The notes under the pieces: model-generated | Told to the model about the DNA's origin: nothing | What the model saw: only the letters and a program-made list of their open reading frames with translations | Database searches by the model: none | Assembly: GCA_036785705.1 (NCBI GenBank) | Contig: JAWUZG010000056.1 | Location: 13,192,501 to 13,256,500 of the forward strand | Direction of reading: 5' to 3' | DNA: 64,000 bases | Source: Acanthornis magna | Lineage: Eukaryota; Chordata; Aves; Passeriformes; Acanthizidae | Shown here: positions 33,546 to 46,109 of the stretch, one piece after another | How the letters are laid out: each line of letters begins with the position of its first letter | How positions within the stretch are numbered: the first letter of the stretch is position 1 | Translations under genes and position numbers: made by a program

Positions 33546-35169
33546 TGTGTGTTGGCCTGCGATTTGTATTCAGCGCTAGTAGAATGCTCTCATCACCCAG
33601 TCTGTGCTCACAAGCCTTATTGTAACTAATGTAGAGGAATTTTCCTATGGTTTTTCTCCCTGGAGCCACATGGTGTTAGGAATTTGGGATCCTGTGCAAG
33701 TCCCAAATGCTCTGTGAAGGGCAGAGCAGACACCAGGAGCATCAGTATACCTGGGCCAAAACCTGTGTGTGTGTGTCTGTTTTCAGCTGCAAGAAGCCCA
33801 GTCTTGTGAGGTTCATGTAGAGCATCATTTGCAACAGAATAAATGTCTTGGCATGTCACGTTTTACACAGTAGAAGTGCTTCTGATTTTGCAGCCCTTGG
33901 TATCTGTAACTCGCTTGAAAGAATTGCTGACGTCTGCCCAAATGCCAATATCTTCTCAGCCATATGAACCTTAATATCACGGCTTAAGCTTTAGTCTTCG
34001 AGCTGTGCAGCACAGCTAAAATCAAACTGTGTTCCCAGCACTGAGGGAGATCCTGACTTTTAACCCACTGGCTTTTTTATTTATCTTCCTTCTGTGCTTG
34101 CTGTTGAATTGCAAAGTCAATTTAATTCCAGGGCTTCTAAATGGCACATGATTTCTACGCCATGATGGCAAATCTCCTTTGGGCTGTTGATACCATCTGA
34201 TGCTGGTGGCCTGAACAAGGGCAGGTCAGCAGAGCAGGAACTGGTGTTGTATTTCCTTGTACCCGTTCTTTACTCACAATAAAATGGGCAGGTCACAATG
34301 CTTAATCTCCACCTTCCTCTTAGTCTTTACATTCCTTTGGCTTGATCTTCTTTCCTTTGCAGTTCCCTGCTGCCAGACTCTCTTTTTCCGTCCCAAGTGT
34401 GTTTTGTGTTCGGCATCATAGCCTTGGTGATTTTGGTGTTGCTTTCCTGGAGAGGTGCTCCTGACTAAGGGTCTGACTGTGTTTTTCTGGCTCTGGATGA
34501 CTAACAGGGGATGTCCATCCCACCAGGGCTCCCAGCAGAGCTGATGCTGTCACCATGTCTTATTCAGTCAAAAAGCTGCAGATTCAGAAGATCAGTTGTT
34601 TAAAGGATTAAAGCTGGTGTGGATTGGTTTGGCTCACACGGGCTCTCAGTGGTGTAACCATTGCAATGAGAGCTGTATTTGGGGGGTGAGATGGTCAGCA
34701 ATCTTTTTTTTCTTGCTTATGGTCATCAGCTTTTGGGACCCAGCCCTTGAGACTGGCAATATTATGGAAATGGCGACTTTTCCCAGTCAGAGCATAGGGA
34801 GCTGATTCCAATCACTGCCATTTATTCCCATTTTTTCCTCCTTTAGGTGGACAGTTTGTTTCTTGCGTTCTATTTCTAATGACTAAAGTACTTTTTTTAC
34901 CTAGCAATTAACCTCATTAAGCTCCTAAGCATTTTTAATACTTCCTGAAGTCTTCTGCCAGAATGCTCACATGTTGTGAATGTCATTCACGGAAGGGTCC
35001 TGGCTGTGACTTGTAAGTGTTCAGGGGTTTGGTATTTGGTGCTGTGGTTCACCCTGGAGTCCTTTGCATGCCCTGGAGGACAGGACAGAAATGGTCTGTG
35101 GGGTTTGGTCCTGGTGCCTGAGGTGTAATTCCCCTTGAGTCATGCAAGGAATTGTTACTGCTATTCCCT
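33546..35169. other. Intronic sequence, no gene seen
   Basis: A short (GT)n run is present near 33765-33777. No exon, RNA or transposon is recognised. Confidence 0.6.
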
Positions 35170-35340
35170 CCCGTCCCACGCACTTTGTTCATTGTCAAAA
35201 GTAAGATCTCGGAAAATGAAATTAATTTCATTTTGGTGCAGCTATTAACGTTACACACTGCGGGAAAGCTCTTTAAGGAGGCCGTCGACCTTCATCCATG
35301 TGGAATAAGTGCTGAATAATGGAGAGCTTTCATATTTCCA
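35170..35340. promoter_or_regulatory. Candidate conserved element containing a 22-bp perfect palindrome
   Basis: Positions 35213-35234 are a perfect 22-bp palindrome with half-site AAAATGAAATT. The flank contains CTTTGTTCATTGTC, TTAACGTTAC and the unusual CpG-bearing word GGCCGTCGACC. The centre, TGAAATTAATTTCA, offers a symmetric homeodomain-type site. Function is inferred only from this arrangement. Confidence 0.4.
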
Positions 35341-36879
35341 CAAAAAGAAAGTGGCTTTTTAAGTCAACTGGAGATGTTACGGACATGGAGGAGAAAAAAA
35401 AAAACAAACAACGAACTGCATTAGGAAGCAGTGGGCAGAGTGTGCATGAGGACAGAGCAGCAGCTCCCAGCATCTGACAGGTGCTGCTGTTTGCAGAGGT
35501 CTCTTGTGAGCATGTGAAACTGCACTGACCTGTCTCACCTGCTTCTCCCATGGTACCTGCAGTCTTTTTTATAAGTCAGAGTGTTCAGCTTTTCCTCCTC
35601 TCCAGCCTGGAGAGCTGCTTGGTGCCTGCATTGCCAAGCCCTGCCCCAGGTTCTTCTGTCTTTTCTTGAACTGTTTCACATTTCGTGCTTCTCTGATGTC
35701 CTCTGGTAACCTGTGGTGTGCTGCAGCCATTTTATTTAAGGAAAGAAATGCATCTTGAACGATTTATATATAGTCTGTTTTGTCTCCCCACCTGTTCTTG
35801 CTCTGAGGAAACATGTCCTGGGAGCAAAATTCTTGTTCCCTGATGGTGTCTTAGTGAGGCTATTCAGAATAGCCACTGGGGAAGGATCCTTTTCCCTCAC
35901 CCATCTGTTCTGTGGGGTTTGCCTGAGCTTCACCACCCTGTTGATGAGTGGGGTGCTCAAAGCCTGAGCTGCTCACAGAGAGTTTTCCAGATTCAATCCC
36001 TGCCTGATGCATCATCAGCTAAATAATTGGAAATACCCATTTGTGCCTCTGTCACCCTGTGAGGCAGGAGCCACTAAGAGCTTAAGATGTTAGATGGAAG
36101 CGGTAGTTTTGAAGTGACTGCACAGAACAAAAAAAACCTGCTGAGAAAGGATGGAAATTAAAACTCCCACCCAGCCCTTTGAAGCCAGTTTACTGAATAT
36201 GAGACAAGTTTGATTTTGGGATTATTATATTTAAACTTTGTGGCATCATCATTTTGTCCTAAGCCACTTCCCTATCTATTGCAGTTGCCTTTTTATTTTT
36301 TTAAGCTGAGTGTTGGATGGTGGCACTTGCCTTTAATCTGGAAAAAAAATATGAAAGCCAGCAAACAAAACGCAGTTGTGGTTTTTTCTGTGTGGCTTTT
36401 TGTAGTACTGGCATGCTTCTGGCAGTGCGACAAGAGAACAAACAGTTTCCTTAGTGCACAGTTGTGCTGGAAAGGGTCTGAGAGAATGTAGCAGGCTTCC
36501 TTGAAAATGTTGAGTGAAGGTACAAAGAGAGGTTCTCATCACATGAGAAGAGGAGCTGATGTTCGGGCCTTGGACAAAAGAAGCTATTAAAATTTTGGCT
36601 TCCTGACAAAGTAGCAACAGCTACTATGTCTTTGCAATACTTGAGGAATGAGCAGTCACATCCCAGTGCTTGAGGGCCACTTGTCAGTGTGCTGTCTTGC
36701 CTGGCAGAGGGATCTGCTCTTCCCAGGCAAGTGGGACTGGTACAGGTGGAGTGGAACAGGGATGTGAGACATTAGGAGGTCCTGGATGGACAGACAAATT
36801 CTGCACCACTTAGAAGGTAACCAGGAGCCATTCCTGTGACTCTGCTTGTTTGCAGCAGCAGCAAAGCTGGTTTTGGCTC
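35341..36879. other. Intronic sequence, no gene seen
   Basis: An 11-nt A run at 35394-35404 is followed by AAAC words. No gene or transposon is recognised. Confidence 0.6.
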
Positions 36880-36955
36880 GCCTCCCACAAGTCACTGAAC
36901 TTCGTTTTGCATCTGTTTCCACAATGTGCAGAAAGGAAAGGCAATAAATATTTAT
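36880..36955 (+). repeat. MIR-like ancient SINE fragment
   Basis: ACAAGTCACTGAACTTCG, then TTTTGCATCTGTTTCC, then GAAAGGAAAGGCAATAAATA follow the MIR core order ('caagtcacttaacctctc ... cagtttcctcatctgtaaaatggggataataa'). The match is diverged but collinear. Confidence 0.55.
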
Positions 36956-39900
36956 CACTCTCTAGCCTGGATCCAGGTTTTATTCCTCTTACTGTTCTTT
37001 CATTGCTCCTGTGACAGTTTATCTTGTGGCTTTGGAGTGCCCCAGCATGGGGAAAATTGTAGAAGGGCTTACAGGAGGTTTTGAAGGGGGCCCCTGCCAC
37101 CCCAAGAAACATTGCTCAGTAAACCTTTATAATGTTTTTCTCCTGGAAGAGAGGCAATTACTGGCCTCTGCCTTTCCGCTTTGCTGGTAATTACAAGCTC
37201 TCCTCTAGCGTGTCAGATGCTAATCTGCCATTTATCAGTGCACAGCTCTGCAAAGCACCTGGAAGGGGTTTCTAGGATGGGAACGCTCCACGTCCAGCTG
37301 TGGCCCCTGTGCCCTCCACAATGAGTCACCCTGATCATGCTCCTAAAAAACCCTCTCTTGCAGAAGTTTAAGGAGGGGGAAGAAAAACTTAATCTTTCAT
37401 TACAGATAATGAGTCATTCGTATGAAATTCATGGTGTGTTAGTAGCATCAGTGTTCTCAGGAGAGAAAACCAAGAGAAGTGAAACTTTTTATGCACTGTT
37501 GACCTTCTGTCTTTGTTTTCTCACAGAATTAAAGCACAGTTTCTTTACATCATATGGAAAATTAGAAAATGAAATTGATTGCAATGAAAAGGAAAATACA
37601 GAGTGCCTTATAGCTACCTACCCTTCATCTGTATATACCTGTGGGATTTATTAGTTTGGGTCCAGACCTCTGCTCTTGGTTTGAAGGCTTGCACTTTCCT
37701 TTCTCAGTTTAAAGAGAAAGGGCAGCATCTTTTGCTGAGTGCACAGAAGCTGCTGCACACCAGTGTTTTGTGGAAAAGCAGTCATAGATTCTTGGCCCGT
37801 CTTGTTCTTTCCCTCTGGACATTTTTTGGTATCAGGATGGATTTGTTTGCTTTTTTTTCTTATGACGGTGTAATTACCAGCCTGAGCACTGTCTAGCACT
37901 GAGACATCCTGGCAGTTGTGGTTATCTTCACAGCCCCTCAGCTGTGTCATTGGGTGGAGTTGGTTGACAGGATTCCAGGCATGTTCTCCTCTCTTGTTGG
38001 ACTCAAGGCCTTCTATAACATGACTCATTTCTTACTGAGAGTGTGATAAGTATTTAAGAGATTTTTTAACAAAGGAAGAGGAATGGAGAGGAAGAAGAAT
38101 AATGTAGGCAGAGGCACGGTCTGCGTGGAGGTATGTCTCTGAATGAAGGTATTAAAGCATTGTACGGTATGAAATTGGTTATTATTTTGAAATCGATGCA
38201 CTGAAAAGACAGAGCCTCAAAACTTAGCCTTACACCTGTATTCCCGCTGCAGTAAATATTTTTGTAAAAATCAATGGAGGGAGCCTACTCAACAGCGTAA
38301 ATTCTGTGTAATTATTGAGAAGAGAATTATAGTTGTCACGTATCGATTCCCCCCTGCTTTGTAAGAGCTTCCTCTTTTCCACAGGGCTGAGCTGCAGTCT
38401 CAGTGTTGGCATTAAAGAACTGGAGGAAGGACAGAACGTGCTGCTGCTAATCAATCTGTGGGCAAGGGGATGCGTGTGAAAATGCACATGTGTACGCAGA
38501 TTGCTTCGAGAGCATCTGACTCGCATGAGCAAAACTGCTTAAGGACTGAAATTTCCTTCTCTGACCCCAGAAAGCTCAGCTGCTCCAGCAGTTTGTGTGA
38601 GCTAATCTTGAGCCATGGCTTCGGGGACAGCCCTAGAGAGGAGCGCTTGTGCAGTTCTCCTTCTCTGCTACCTCCCCATGGCCATGCTGTGTCCTCAAAG
38701 TCACGCTAGGATGCTTCAGCGGGATGTTCATCCACACCTCTTCACAGAGGTGTTTGCAGTGCAGGAGTGAGTAAAACATTTCCTGGACTGTGTTTGCAGA
38801 GGATGATGGAACCTGAAGGAGAACATTTCCTTTGTGCTTCAGTTTGCTTTTGTTTTAGAGCCAAAGGATTACATGTGTCATCTTGGGATGGGTTTGTTAA
38901 CATCACAGAATCACAGCGTTTGCAGCAATCCATCCTGAGGAGCTACACAGGATTATTCTGCTTTAAAACAAGCAACTGCAGCTGCTCAGGGGAGCGTTTT
39001 TCCTTCAGCTGTGTTGTGTGCCAGAGCAGTTTAAGTCCACTAAAATGAAATACTGGCTAGGGATTTGTGACAGAGTAGCAAAGTCATCCTTACTTTCAAA
39101 TTCTCAGGAAAGGCAGGTGTTGCTTGCTCAGAGAACACATTGTCCTTAGATTCGGGTCACACCTTGGTTTTACACTGTTCCTTTGGAACATCCTAGAAAT
39201 ACCGCTGAAGTTTCAAACTGATTGGGAGAATGGTAATTTGGGATAAGGAAGGACTGTAGCTGGGGATATGTGCAAGATCAAGTACTCTTACTGAGCAGAA
39301 AGTCAAGTGTTTCAAGGGTTAAAAAAAAGAAGGGGAGGAAAAAAGCTTCAAAAGGAAGTATGTAAAAGTTTTGTTTGCTTGGAACATTCCAAGGCAGCAG
39401 CAAGGGTTTTTCTGGGGTTTGTTTCAAAATTAAATACATCAAGAAAAGGGACAATCTCAGTTAATTGCACAGCAATTAATGAGGTGTATCTTTAGTCAAG
39501 GGATGGAGGGGCTGCCTTGCTGCTGCTGTTCCTCTCCACCTGCATCAGCCTTCACATTGCGGAAATGTCACCATCTCCCAACCCTGTGGTGCTGGGGCTG
39601 GAGAGCTCTGCCTCCCAAAGCTGCCACCTCTTACTCCAATTGCAGGGGTGTGCTGTGCCTGGTGGCATGGGGACCTCAAAGTCCTCCTGGTCCCTGGTCC
39701 CCTCCCTGGGGTCCCCAGCAGGCGCTGAGGTGGATGCTGCAGAACACGGCAGCGTTGGGGCTGCTCCAGCCTTATCCTGCTGGGGTGCAGAACCAGCATG
39801 GGATTGGGATGGGGAAAGGAAAAGAAGCGCTGCCTGAGACTTTCTTGTACACCACAGCTTAAAAAAACCCCAAAGTTATCACTTGACCTTGCAAGTTTAA

Positions 39901-41436
39901 CCTACTCTGAAGAAGTTCTGAAGTAGCTGCTGTCTCTGAGGCACTCGAAGCAAAACTGGTTTGTAGTTCAGAAGATACACAACTATTTTAGGCAAGCTCT
40001 GCTCGCACAGGCTGCCAGCACAGGGTGGGCTGCAGGCTCTGCTGCGAGGATAAATGCAGCAGCGCTCCGGACGAGGGTTTAGCTGAAAGCCAACTCCTGC
40101 CCACAGTGTCTCATCCTGGAGTGTAGGATGAAGTGGTTATTGATGCAGCTTCTGTCTCTGAAAAGGGGCTGGGGAAGGGAAAGCCTCCTGTTGTGAATGA
40201 AAGGATGGCAGCAAACTTCCTAGGGCTCGTTTCTGATTCATGTGCGTGTTTCTGAAGTGGCTGGGAAGAGGAGAATCCTTCTTCATAGCACTTTCTGAAG
40301 CTCTTTGTTTTCAAATGTGAATCTTGGATGTGTGGAGGATGTGAATTTAAAAAGAAAAAAGAGGAATTTAATTGTTTAGCTTTTTCTTTTTTTCCTGAGG
40401 GAGTAGAAGAAAACTTGTACAGGACTTGGTATTGCTGCACTGAGTACTGCTTGGTGTTTTTGGGAAAGTAGGAAGGAGAAGCTTCCCGATGACTGCAGGA
40501 AACTAATTTTACCTTGTGTACAGAAAAGCACGGATAACTTCCTTCCTTCCTCTGATTGTGCCAGAGCAGAACTGTATCACTTGTGTGCCGCTTTCTCTTT
40601 TGCCAATGTGTTTGGGTGTAAGCTGTCTGCAAGAGAGAAAGCCAGGTCAAGGATAAAAATCCTGTACTAATCCACTGTCTGTTTAATTTCAGCTAAACCC
40701 TCCTGCCTTTCTGCCTTTTTACCTCTGCGGGGTCAGCAGGAAGGCTGCTGCTTTACTGTCATGCACTGTCTTGTGCTTTTTTAACCTGATAAAATTCCCT
40801 GCATTTCTCTGACAATCTGGCCACAGCATCTCCCTATAACCCTTGTTGCTGCTGGGCTCTTTCTGTAGGGTCACTCCAGGTAATGGGAATATTGCTGCAC
40901 AGGCAAATCAGAGCAACATTTGTTGGGTATTTTTGATTTGGCTCCACATTTGAATCCTTTTCTCCTTCTGTCTCCTGGCCTCAGCCTAAGGCTGCTTTGC
41001 AAGCCTGCTGTAGTCTCACCTGTGGCAAGAGGGACACTTAGTTCTTTTTTCATTGCAATTCTTTTTCCTTCTGCAAATGTTATTTAGAGATCTTGTTCCA
41101 ATTTTTGAAATTACAGCCCTTACATAAGGTCACACAGTTTCCAATCTTGTCTGTGTTTTGTACAGACCAGTGGGACATGCCACCTAAAAATCATTTATGC
41201 CTTATTACACCTTTCAGTTCTTCATGTGCCTTTTACCGACTGGTAATACAGATTTTAATGGTGTCCAAGTCTGGAAACCTCCGTTGCTATTTCATCAGAG
41301 GAAAGAAATAAAGATGAGAGGGTTTTGTTGCCACAGTATACAGAGCAATGCAGGTCACTATATACGCTGAGCATTAAGGGTTATAGCAAGAAATACCTTT
41401 TTTTTGGGTACATTACTTAAATGTGAAGAAATCCAG
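36956..41436. other. Intronic sequence, no gene seen
   Basis: Contains the longest open frame of the window (40111-40650, minus strand, 179 codons, from a true ATG), which has no domain, signal peptide or membrane segment that I recognise. A GC-rich stretch at 39480-39800 is CpG-poor. No transposon is recognised. Confidence 0.55.
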
Positions 41437-41673
41437 CTTTGTGCTCTGAGAGCAGAACAGGCTGAAACAGAGCTTTGCTACCAGGTTTCCATCCCAAAGA
41501 ACTCTGAGGCTCTGTCCAGACTGCTCAGCAAGAAAAGTGAAGACATGCTGTTGCACATGTGCCACTTTGCTATGAAATGTAAAGAAAAATCTGAGAATAA
41601 CACACTCGGTGCTCATTTACTGAGCTCTCCTTCCCACGCAGACAGTCATAATGAGCTGAAACAAAAGGATCAG
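41437..41673 (+). other. Possible unrecognised cassette exon (237 bp)
   Basis: An AG at 41435-41436 (ATCCAG) with a T-rich tract about 30 bases upstream and a strong donor CAG/GTGAGT at 41674-41679 bound a 237-bp segment. It is open in one frame for all 79 codons, but that frame needs phase 0, whereas exon 2 ends in phase 1. Joined to exon 2 it would meet a TGA within about 10 codons. It could be a poison exon, an exon of another transcript, or chance. Confidence 0.2.
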
Positions 41674-43479
41674 GTGAGTGGGAACAGGCTGGCAGGGAAG
41701 GAGCTGCTTCTCCATGGGCAGTGAGAATGGGAGGGAGGAAAATTAAATAGCCAGGCTAATGTGTTTGGAGGACAGAAATGCTGCTCTCCAGTAAAGCGAG
41801 AGGCAGGGAATTGGAAATGCAAGCTGTCCTCCTGCCTGGTAGCTGTTTCCTAAGGCCTCTGTAGCCTCAGGGATCAGGAAGAACTTCTGCTTGTGTGTCA
41901 ATTGTTGTAGTTGGCAGGGCTGGTCTCTGGTGCTTTTACAACTGCAGGAAACTGTACAGCCACAGGGCAGGTCCTCCCTGCAGCCCTGCCACATCATCCC
42001 TCTATCCAGGGAGGGTAACAGACCCAATCCAGGTCTTTATGCTCACACAGTGAGCGGCAAAGCTTTTTCCCTGGGATGCATCAGCTTTTCCAGTGGCCCC
42101 AGGGAAGCTTTCCTTCCCCAGGGACTGTGAAGCACACGCTGCTTTCTCTCACGCAGAGGTTCTCATCCCTGCTTGCAGCAGGGAAACTGAGTCAGAGATG
42201 CTGCAGGCTGCCTTTGGGGAAGTGCTCTCTGCATGGTGGCTCTTTGAAAGTGGCTGTTGCCTGAGCAACAGCTGAGATTTGTGAAAATCTAGGTCTTGCT
42301 CCATGTGCTTCTGACAGCAAATCAGTGTTTGTTACTCTGTGCCTTGACTCTCAAGATAAGTGTCTTTGTCATCAGTTTAATACATCTAATCTGTTTGTGT
42401 TTCAGCAGTAAAAGCAAATAAGGTATTAGGTTCTTGCTTAGTAAAAATCCACCACAATTAATTTACTCTTTTCCTCCCCATAACCAAAATATAAAACTCT
42501 GGCCTAACTCAAAGCTTTGTGTACTTGAAATGCATTTTTTTTCTCTGTTGAAGATGCTGAGGCTTTGACTCTTCACCTGTGATTTTCTGCAGCACCCTCT
42601 TGCAGCTCACACCCGTGCCCTTGTGCTGTGATGCAAAGTCATGCTGGATAATCACACACCAGCCCAGGAAACACAACTTGGCCCATGATCAAACCTGTTT
42701 CACAGTTCTCTATACTCTGTACAAAAGGTTTTTGGCTCATGTAAATTAGCCTCTGCTGCCTCTGATGTACTGCTCATTTTGGGGTTTTATCCTTTGCGGC
42801 ATTAAGGACTTTTGGACATGTTCTGAGGTCTTAAAGAAAAAAAAAAAAAGGTCTTAAAAAAAAATTCTTGTTTGTATTTTTTAATGACTAATCCACTTTT
42901 CTAGCAGGTGTGATGTTTATTTGGATTTATGAGAGCAAGACAATAAAATGCCCAGCCCAAATACTTCAGTGCCCTCACAAATGTATTCAAAACAAACCAG
43001 ATAGGAAAAGAAGACTGGTGACCACCTCTGCTGTGTACAGCAATAGGCAAATGAGCTCCCCTGCCCTGGGGAAGCAGGAGCCACTGGAGTCTGTCCTGAA
43101 GAGCACTGCTGGGCGAGATTCAACCATCGCATCCCAGCCATCGCTGGTGTATCAACAGATGGGAGCTTTGGGTTTTAAGAGGTGAACCGTTCCCGGGGAA
43201 ATTTGAAGTGGTGCTTGTTGGAATAATTTTCAATATTTCCTGGACGCAAGATCCTGGAACCCGGCTCTTGCTGTACTCACCAAGCATATTCTTGCCTAAT
43301 GCCATTAAATCCAAGCAGAATTTACCTCCCCCATGAAGATGAGTGTCAGGTCTCACCCTCTGCATGAAGGTGTGCATGCCCTGCTCCTTCAAGAACCTGA
43401 ATATTTAACCACACTGGCAAGTGATTTGATAGTTTGGAGGAAGAGATCTCTTTGGAACTTTCAGGCTGTTCCCTGTTCA
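41674..43479. other. Intronic sequence, no gene seen
   Basis: A 13-nt A run lies at 42837-42849 and a further A run near 42857. No gene is recognised. Confidence 0.6.
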
Positions 43480-43507
43480 CTCATTCATTCATTCACTTAT
43501 TCATTCT
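43480..43507 (+). repeat. (TCAT)n microsatellite
   Basis: CTCATTCATTCATTCACTTATTCATT is a short, interrupted tetranucleotide repeat. Confidence 0.9.
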
Positions 43508-43530
43508 GTTCACCTGCTCATTTGGAAATA

Positions 43531-43640
43531 GTGGCTTTAACTTCCTTTATGTATTTTAGCTTTGTCATCCATGAAATGGAAATGATAATACTCATTTGCT
43601 TACCTCACAGATTTGTTGAGAGGATTAACTGATGTTTGGA
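43531..43640 (+). repeat. MIR SINE, well preserved
   Basis: The collinear words TTTAGCTTTGTCATCCATG, AAATGGAAATGATAATACTC, TTACCTCACAGATTTGTTGA and GAGGATTAACTGATG follow the 3' half of the MIR consensus ('cctcagtttcctcatctgtaaaatggggataataatagtacctacctcatagggttgttgtgaggattaaatgag') closely. This is unusually easy to recognise for so old an element in a bird. Confidence 0.8.
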
Positions 43641-46054
43641 CAGAGTTTTGAAACCTTATGCAAATATTAAGGTTACTGTTAATAGGGCCTGTGGAGTAAC
43701 AGAACTGTCAAAAAGAAAGAAGCTCGAAGTTGAACTATTTTCATGCTTTACAGCAGTCTGGGGTTTCCAGGCTCACACCGTGTGTGCTGCTCTGGGGGTG
43801 GGATTTGTAGGGCTCCCCGTGTCCCTGTTCAAAGGTGTGCACCATGGGAGGCTCCTCTGCTTTAAAATACCCTTCACAACCTAGTTCTCATGTCTGTTTC
43901 CCGGCTTGTCAGCTTGCAAACAGCTGAGCTTTAGGCATTTTAAGGAGCTTCAGAAGTGTTTTGAAAATCCACAGTTACAAGATTGTTTTCGGTTTTCCTA
44001 AATGAAATCTCAGACTGTACTTTTTAGGGATTTTCTTGCTAAGTATAGGTTCGAGGGGGTGAGTTTCCATTTCAGAATTCAAGTTTGCTTGAAATGTGGT
44101 GGCTCTTTGGAGAAGTCTTTTTATTTTTTCTCTCTGGCTCTGGTAATGTAGATTTGCCAGCCTTGAACCACTGGCAGTGTATATAATTTTCCATAGGATC
44201 TTTCTCAAACCCAAAATGTGTTTTCAGCTCCCATGCTTATATCTTGTTGTTCATTCAGTGTGGAAGTTGTTCATCTTTAAGGAAGGAGCAGGTCAACATC
44301 TCTTCTGAAAATTACTTTATTGTCTTGTTGCAAAGCTTTAAGAACTGATTTGAAGATGCATTTCAGGTCCCTGAAGTGAGGCAGAGAACACATATGCCAT
44401 ATCTCTTCCCCTTCCAAACATGCAGGGGGATTTTTTTTTCTGGTTTTCTGCCTTTCTCGCTACTCTTGGCCTATTAAAATAGAAGTTGCTTCCACCCACC
44501 ATGTTCTGGAAAAAGCTGTTGCTGTTCTAACCATAAGGCTCTCATTAGAGTCAATGGGAGGTATATGACTAACCCTTGGTGTGCGCCACTTTAGGAAAAA
44601 ATTGTAATTAATAACATGGCTCTTGTGTGGAAAACATTTTTGGTGTTAAAAAAGGACTTGGTTTTGTCCTTGATCTATAGCATATTTATGGGGGAGTTTG
44701 CATGTTTCAGTATGCTCTGTATAGCCTGTAAGGAATATACACAGATCTCCTCTTAAAATAGCCGTGGAGTTTGGCCAAAGGATGACAGCTCTGGAGCCTC
44801 GAATTCAGGATATTCCAAACAGAGCTCCCCCTGGGCAGTACCTGGCTCCTGAGGTGATTGGGGTTTGGTTGTTTCCATGTCCTGCTTGGGTTCCCTCTGC
44901 TCTTTGTTTCCCTCAACTTCAAGGTGTGAATTCTGCTTGTGGGTTTATGGGATTTTGCAATTTCTGTCTCGTTATTACCCAGGCAGACTGATGATACGTG
45001 AACAGACTCTGCAGATGTTGGGATTTTAGCGCTGCTGGTTTTTTGCCGTTTTCTCATGGAAGTTGGTGGCTGACTGGCTTTTTAAATATCTCAGTACATC
45101 AATATCTGGCACTGTGGAGGGAAGAAATAAGGCTTTCTGTGAATGTGAAGTGTGCTGAACTAAAGCCAGCAATCTTCAGAGTTTTTAATTACCAAGCCAT
45201 TCAAAACCTGCCACTTTCGAGAGAGATATTTTGACACCACTTGAAGGTTTTAACATCTGCTCTTTGTACGGAGCTGAGGCATTTTTTAGAATCTGTTTAA
45301 TTTTGCTCTGGATATTTTACTTTTCATTCCTACAACAATAATATAGTTCACAGAATGGGAGCTCTGTCAGCAAAGACAGATAGGTTTTTGTGGTGCAAAA
45401 ATTAATTGTTATTGAATCCTCAGCAACCAAGTATGAGCTCATGTTTGGGGAGGAGGATTAGAGAAGAATTGCTTGGATTGTAGTCCAGTTGATACACTGC
45501 TCCTCCAAGGCCCTGGCTGAATTATTTCAATTATACTTTCGCTGTTTATAAAACTTTACATGGTGTTATGGGCTTTGAGTAATATTTTCAAAGAGGTTAA
45601 AGCAAGAGTTGCTAATAGGATGGAAATGTCTGTCAAACCACAGCTGCTAATTGTTTGTCATGGGCTGTGGCTGGATATTTCCTGTCTTTAGTGAAGGTTT
45701 TATTTGTGGTGATGAAATGCTCTCATTTAGGATACTGTCAAATGCTTTAATGGGCATGGCAATGACTGATATTCAGTTTATCCATGTGTCCTCTACTTAC
45801 AGTCAAGGCAAAAGAAAAATACTGAAGGGCTTCAACATGTCACACTTCCTTAGAATCAGAAATGTGCCACTTGATGTGATTTGGAAGACAGGTAAAAGTG
45901 GGAGAAAATCCAAAAAGTTCTTATCGAGGTCCATGTTTTAAACCTGATCCTTTGCTCATTTGATACAGGAAGCAGAAGAAAGATGCTCTGCCTTGCACTG
46001 GGCTGTCCATGGTCCTACAGCTGTAGCCCTGCCCTGAGGAGGAGGGAACAGTTG

Positions 46055-46059
<5 letters not shown>
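43641..46059. other. Intronic sequence, no gene seen
   Basis: AT-rich unique DNA. The stretch around 45600-45655 (TTGCTAATAGGATGG, AACCACAGCTGCTAATTG) looks like a possible small conserved element with a RUNX-type AACCACA word. No gene is seen. Confidence 0.55.
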
Positions 46060-46089
<30 letters not shown>

Positions 46090-46109
46090 CTTTTTTCTTT
46101 TTTCTTTTT
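46060..46109 (+). repeat. Poly-T run of 30 nt followed by (CTTTTTT)n
   Basis: Thirty T residues are followed by three C-interrupted T6 units. The lysine-rich minus-strand reading frames across it are artefacts of this run. It might be the tail of a minus-strand retrocopy lying to the right, but no source gene is recognised there. Confidence 0.92.

Noticed and set aside
38904..38925. ATCACAGAATCACAG resembling a CR1 terminal octamer repeat
   Set aside because: Only about 15 bases match and the following sequence does not continue as CR1.
42030..42200. Reversed MIR-like words (CTCACACAGTGAGCGGCAAAGC and GGGAAACTGAGTCAGAGATG)
   Set aside because: The two words are in the wrong order for a single MIR copy and each is short.
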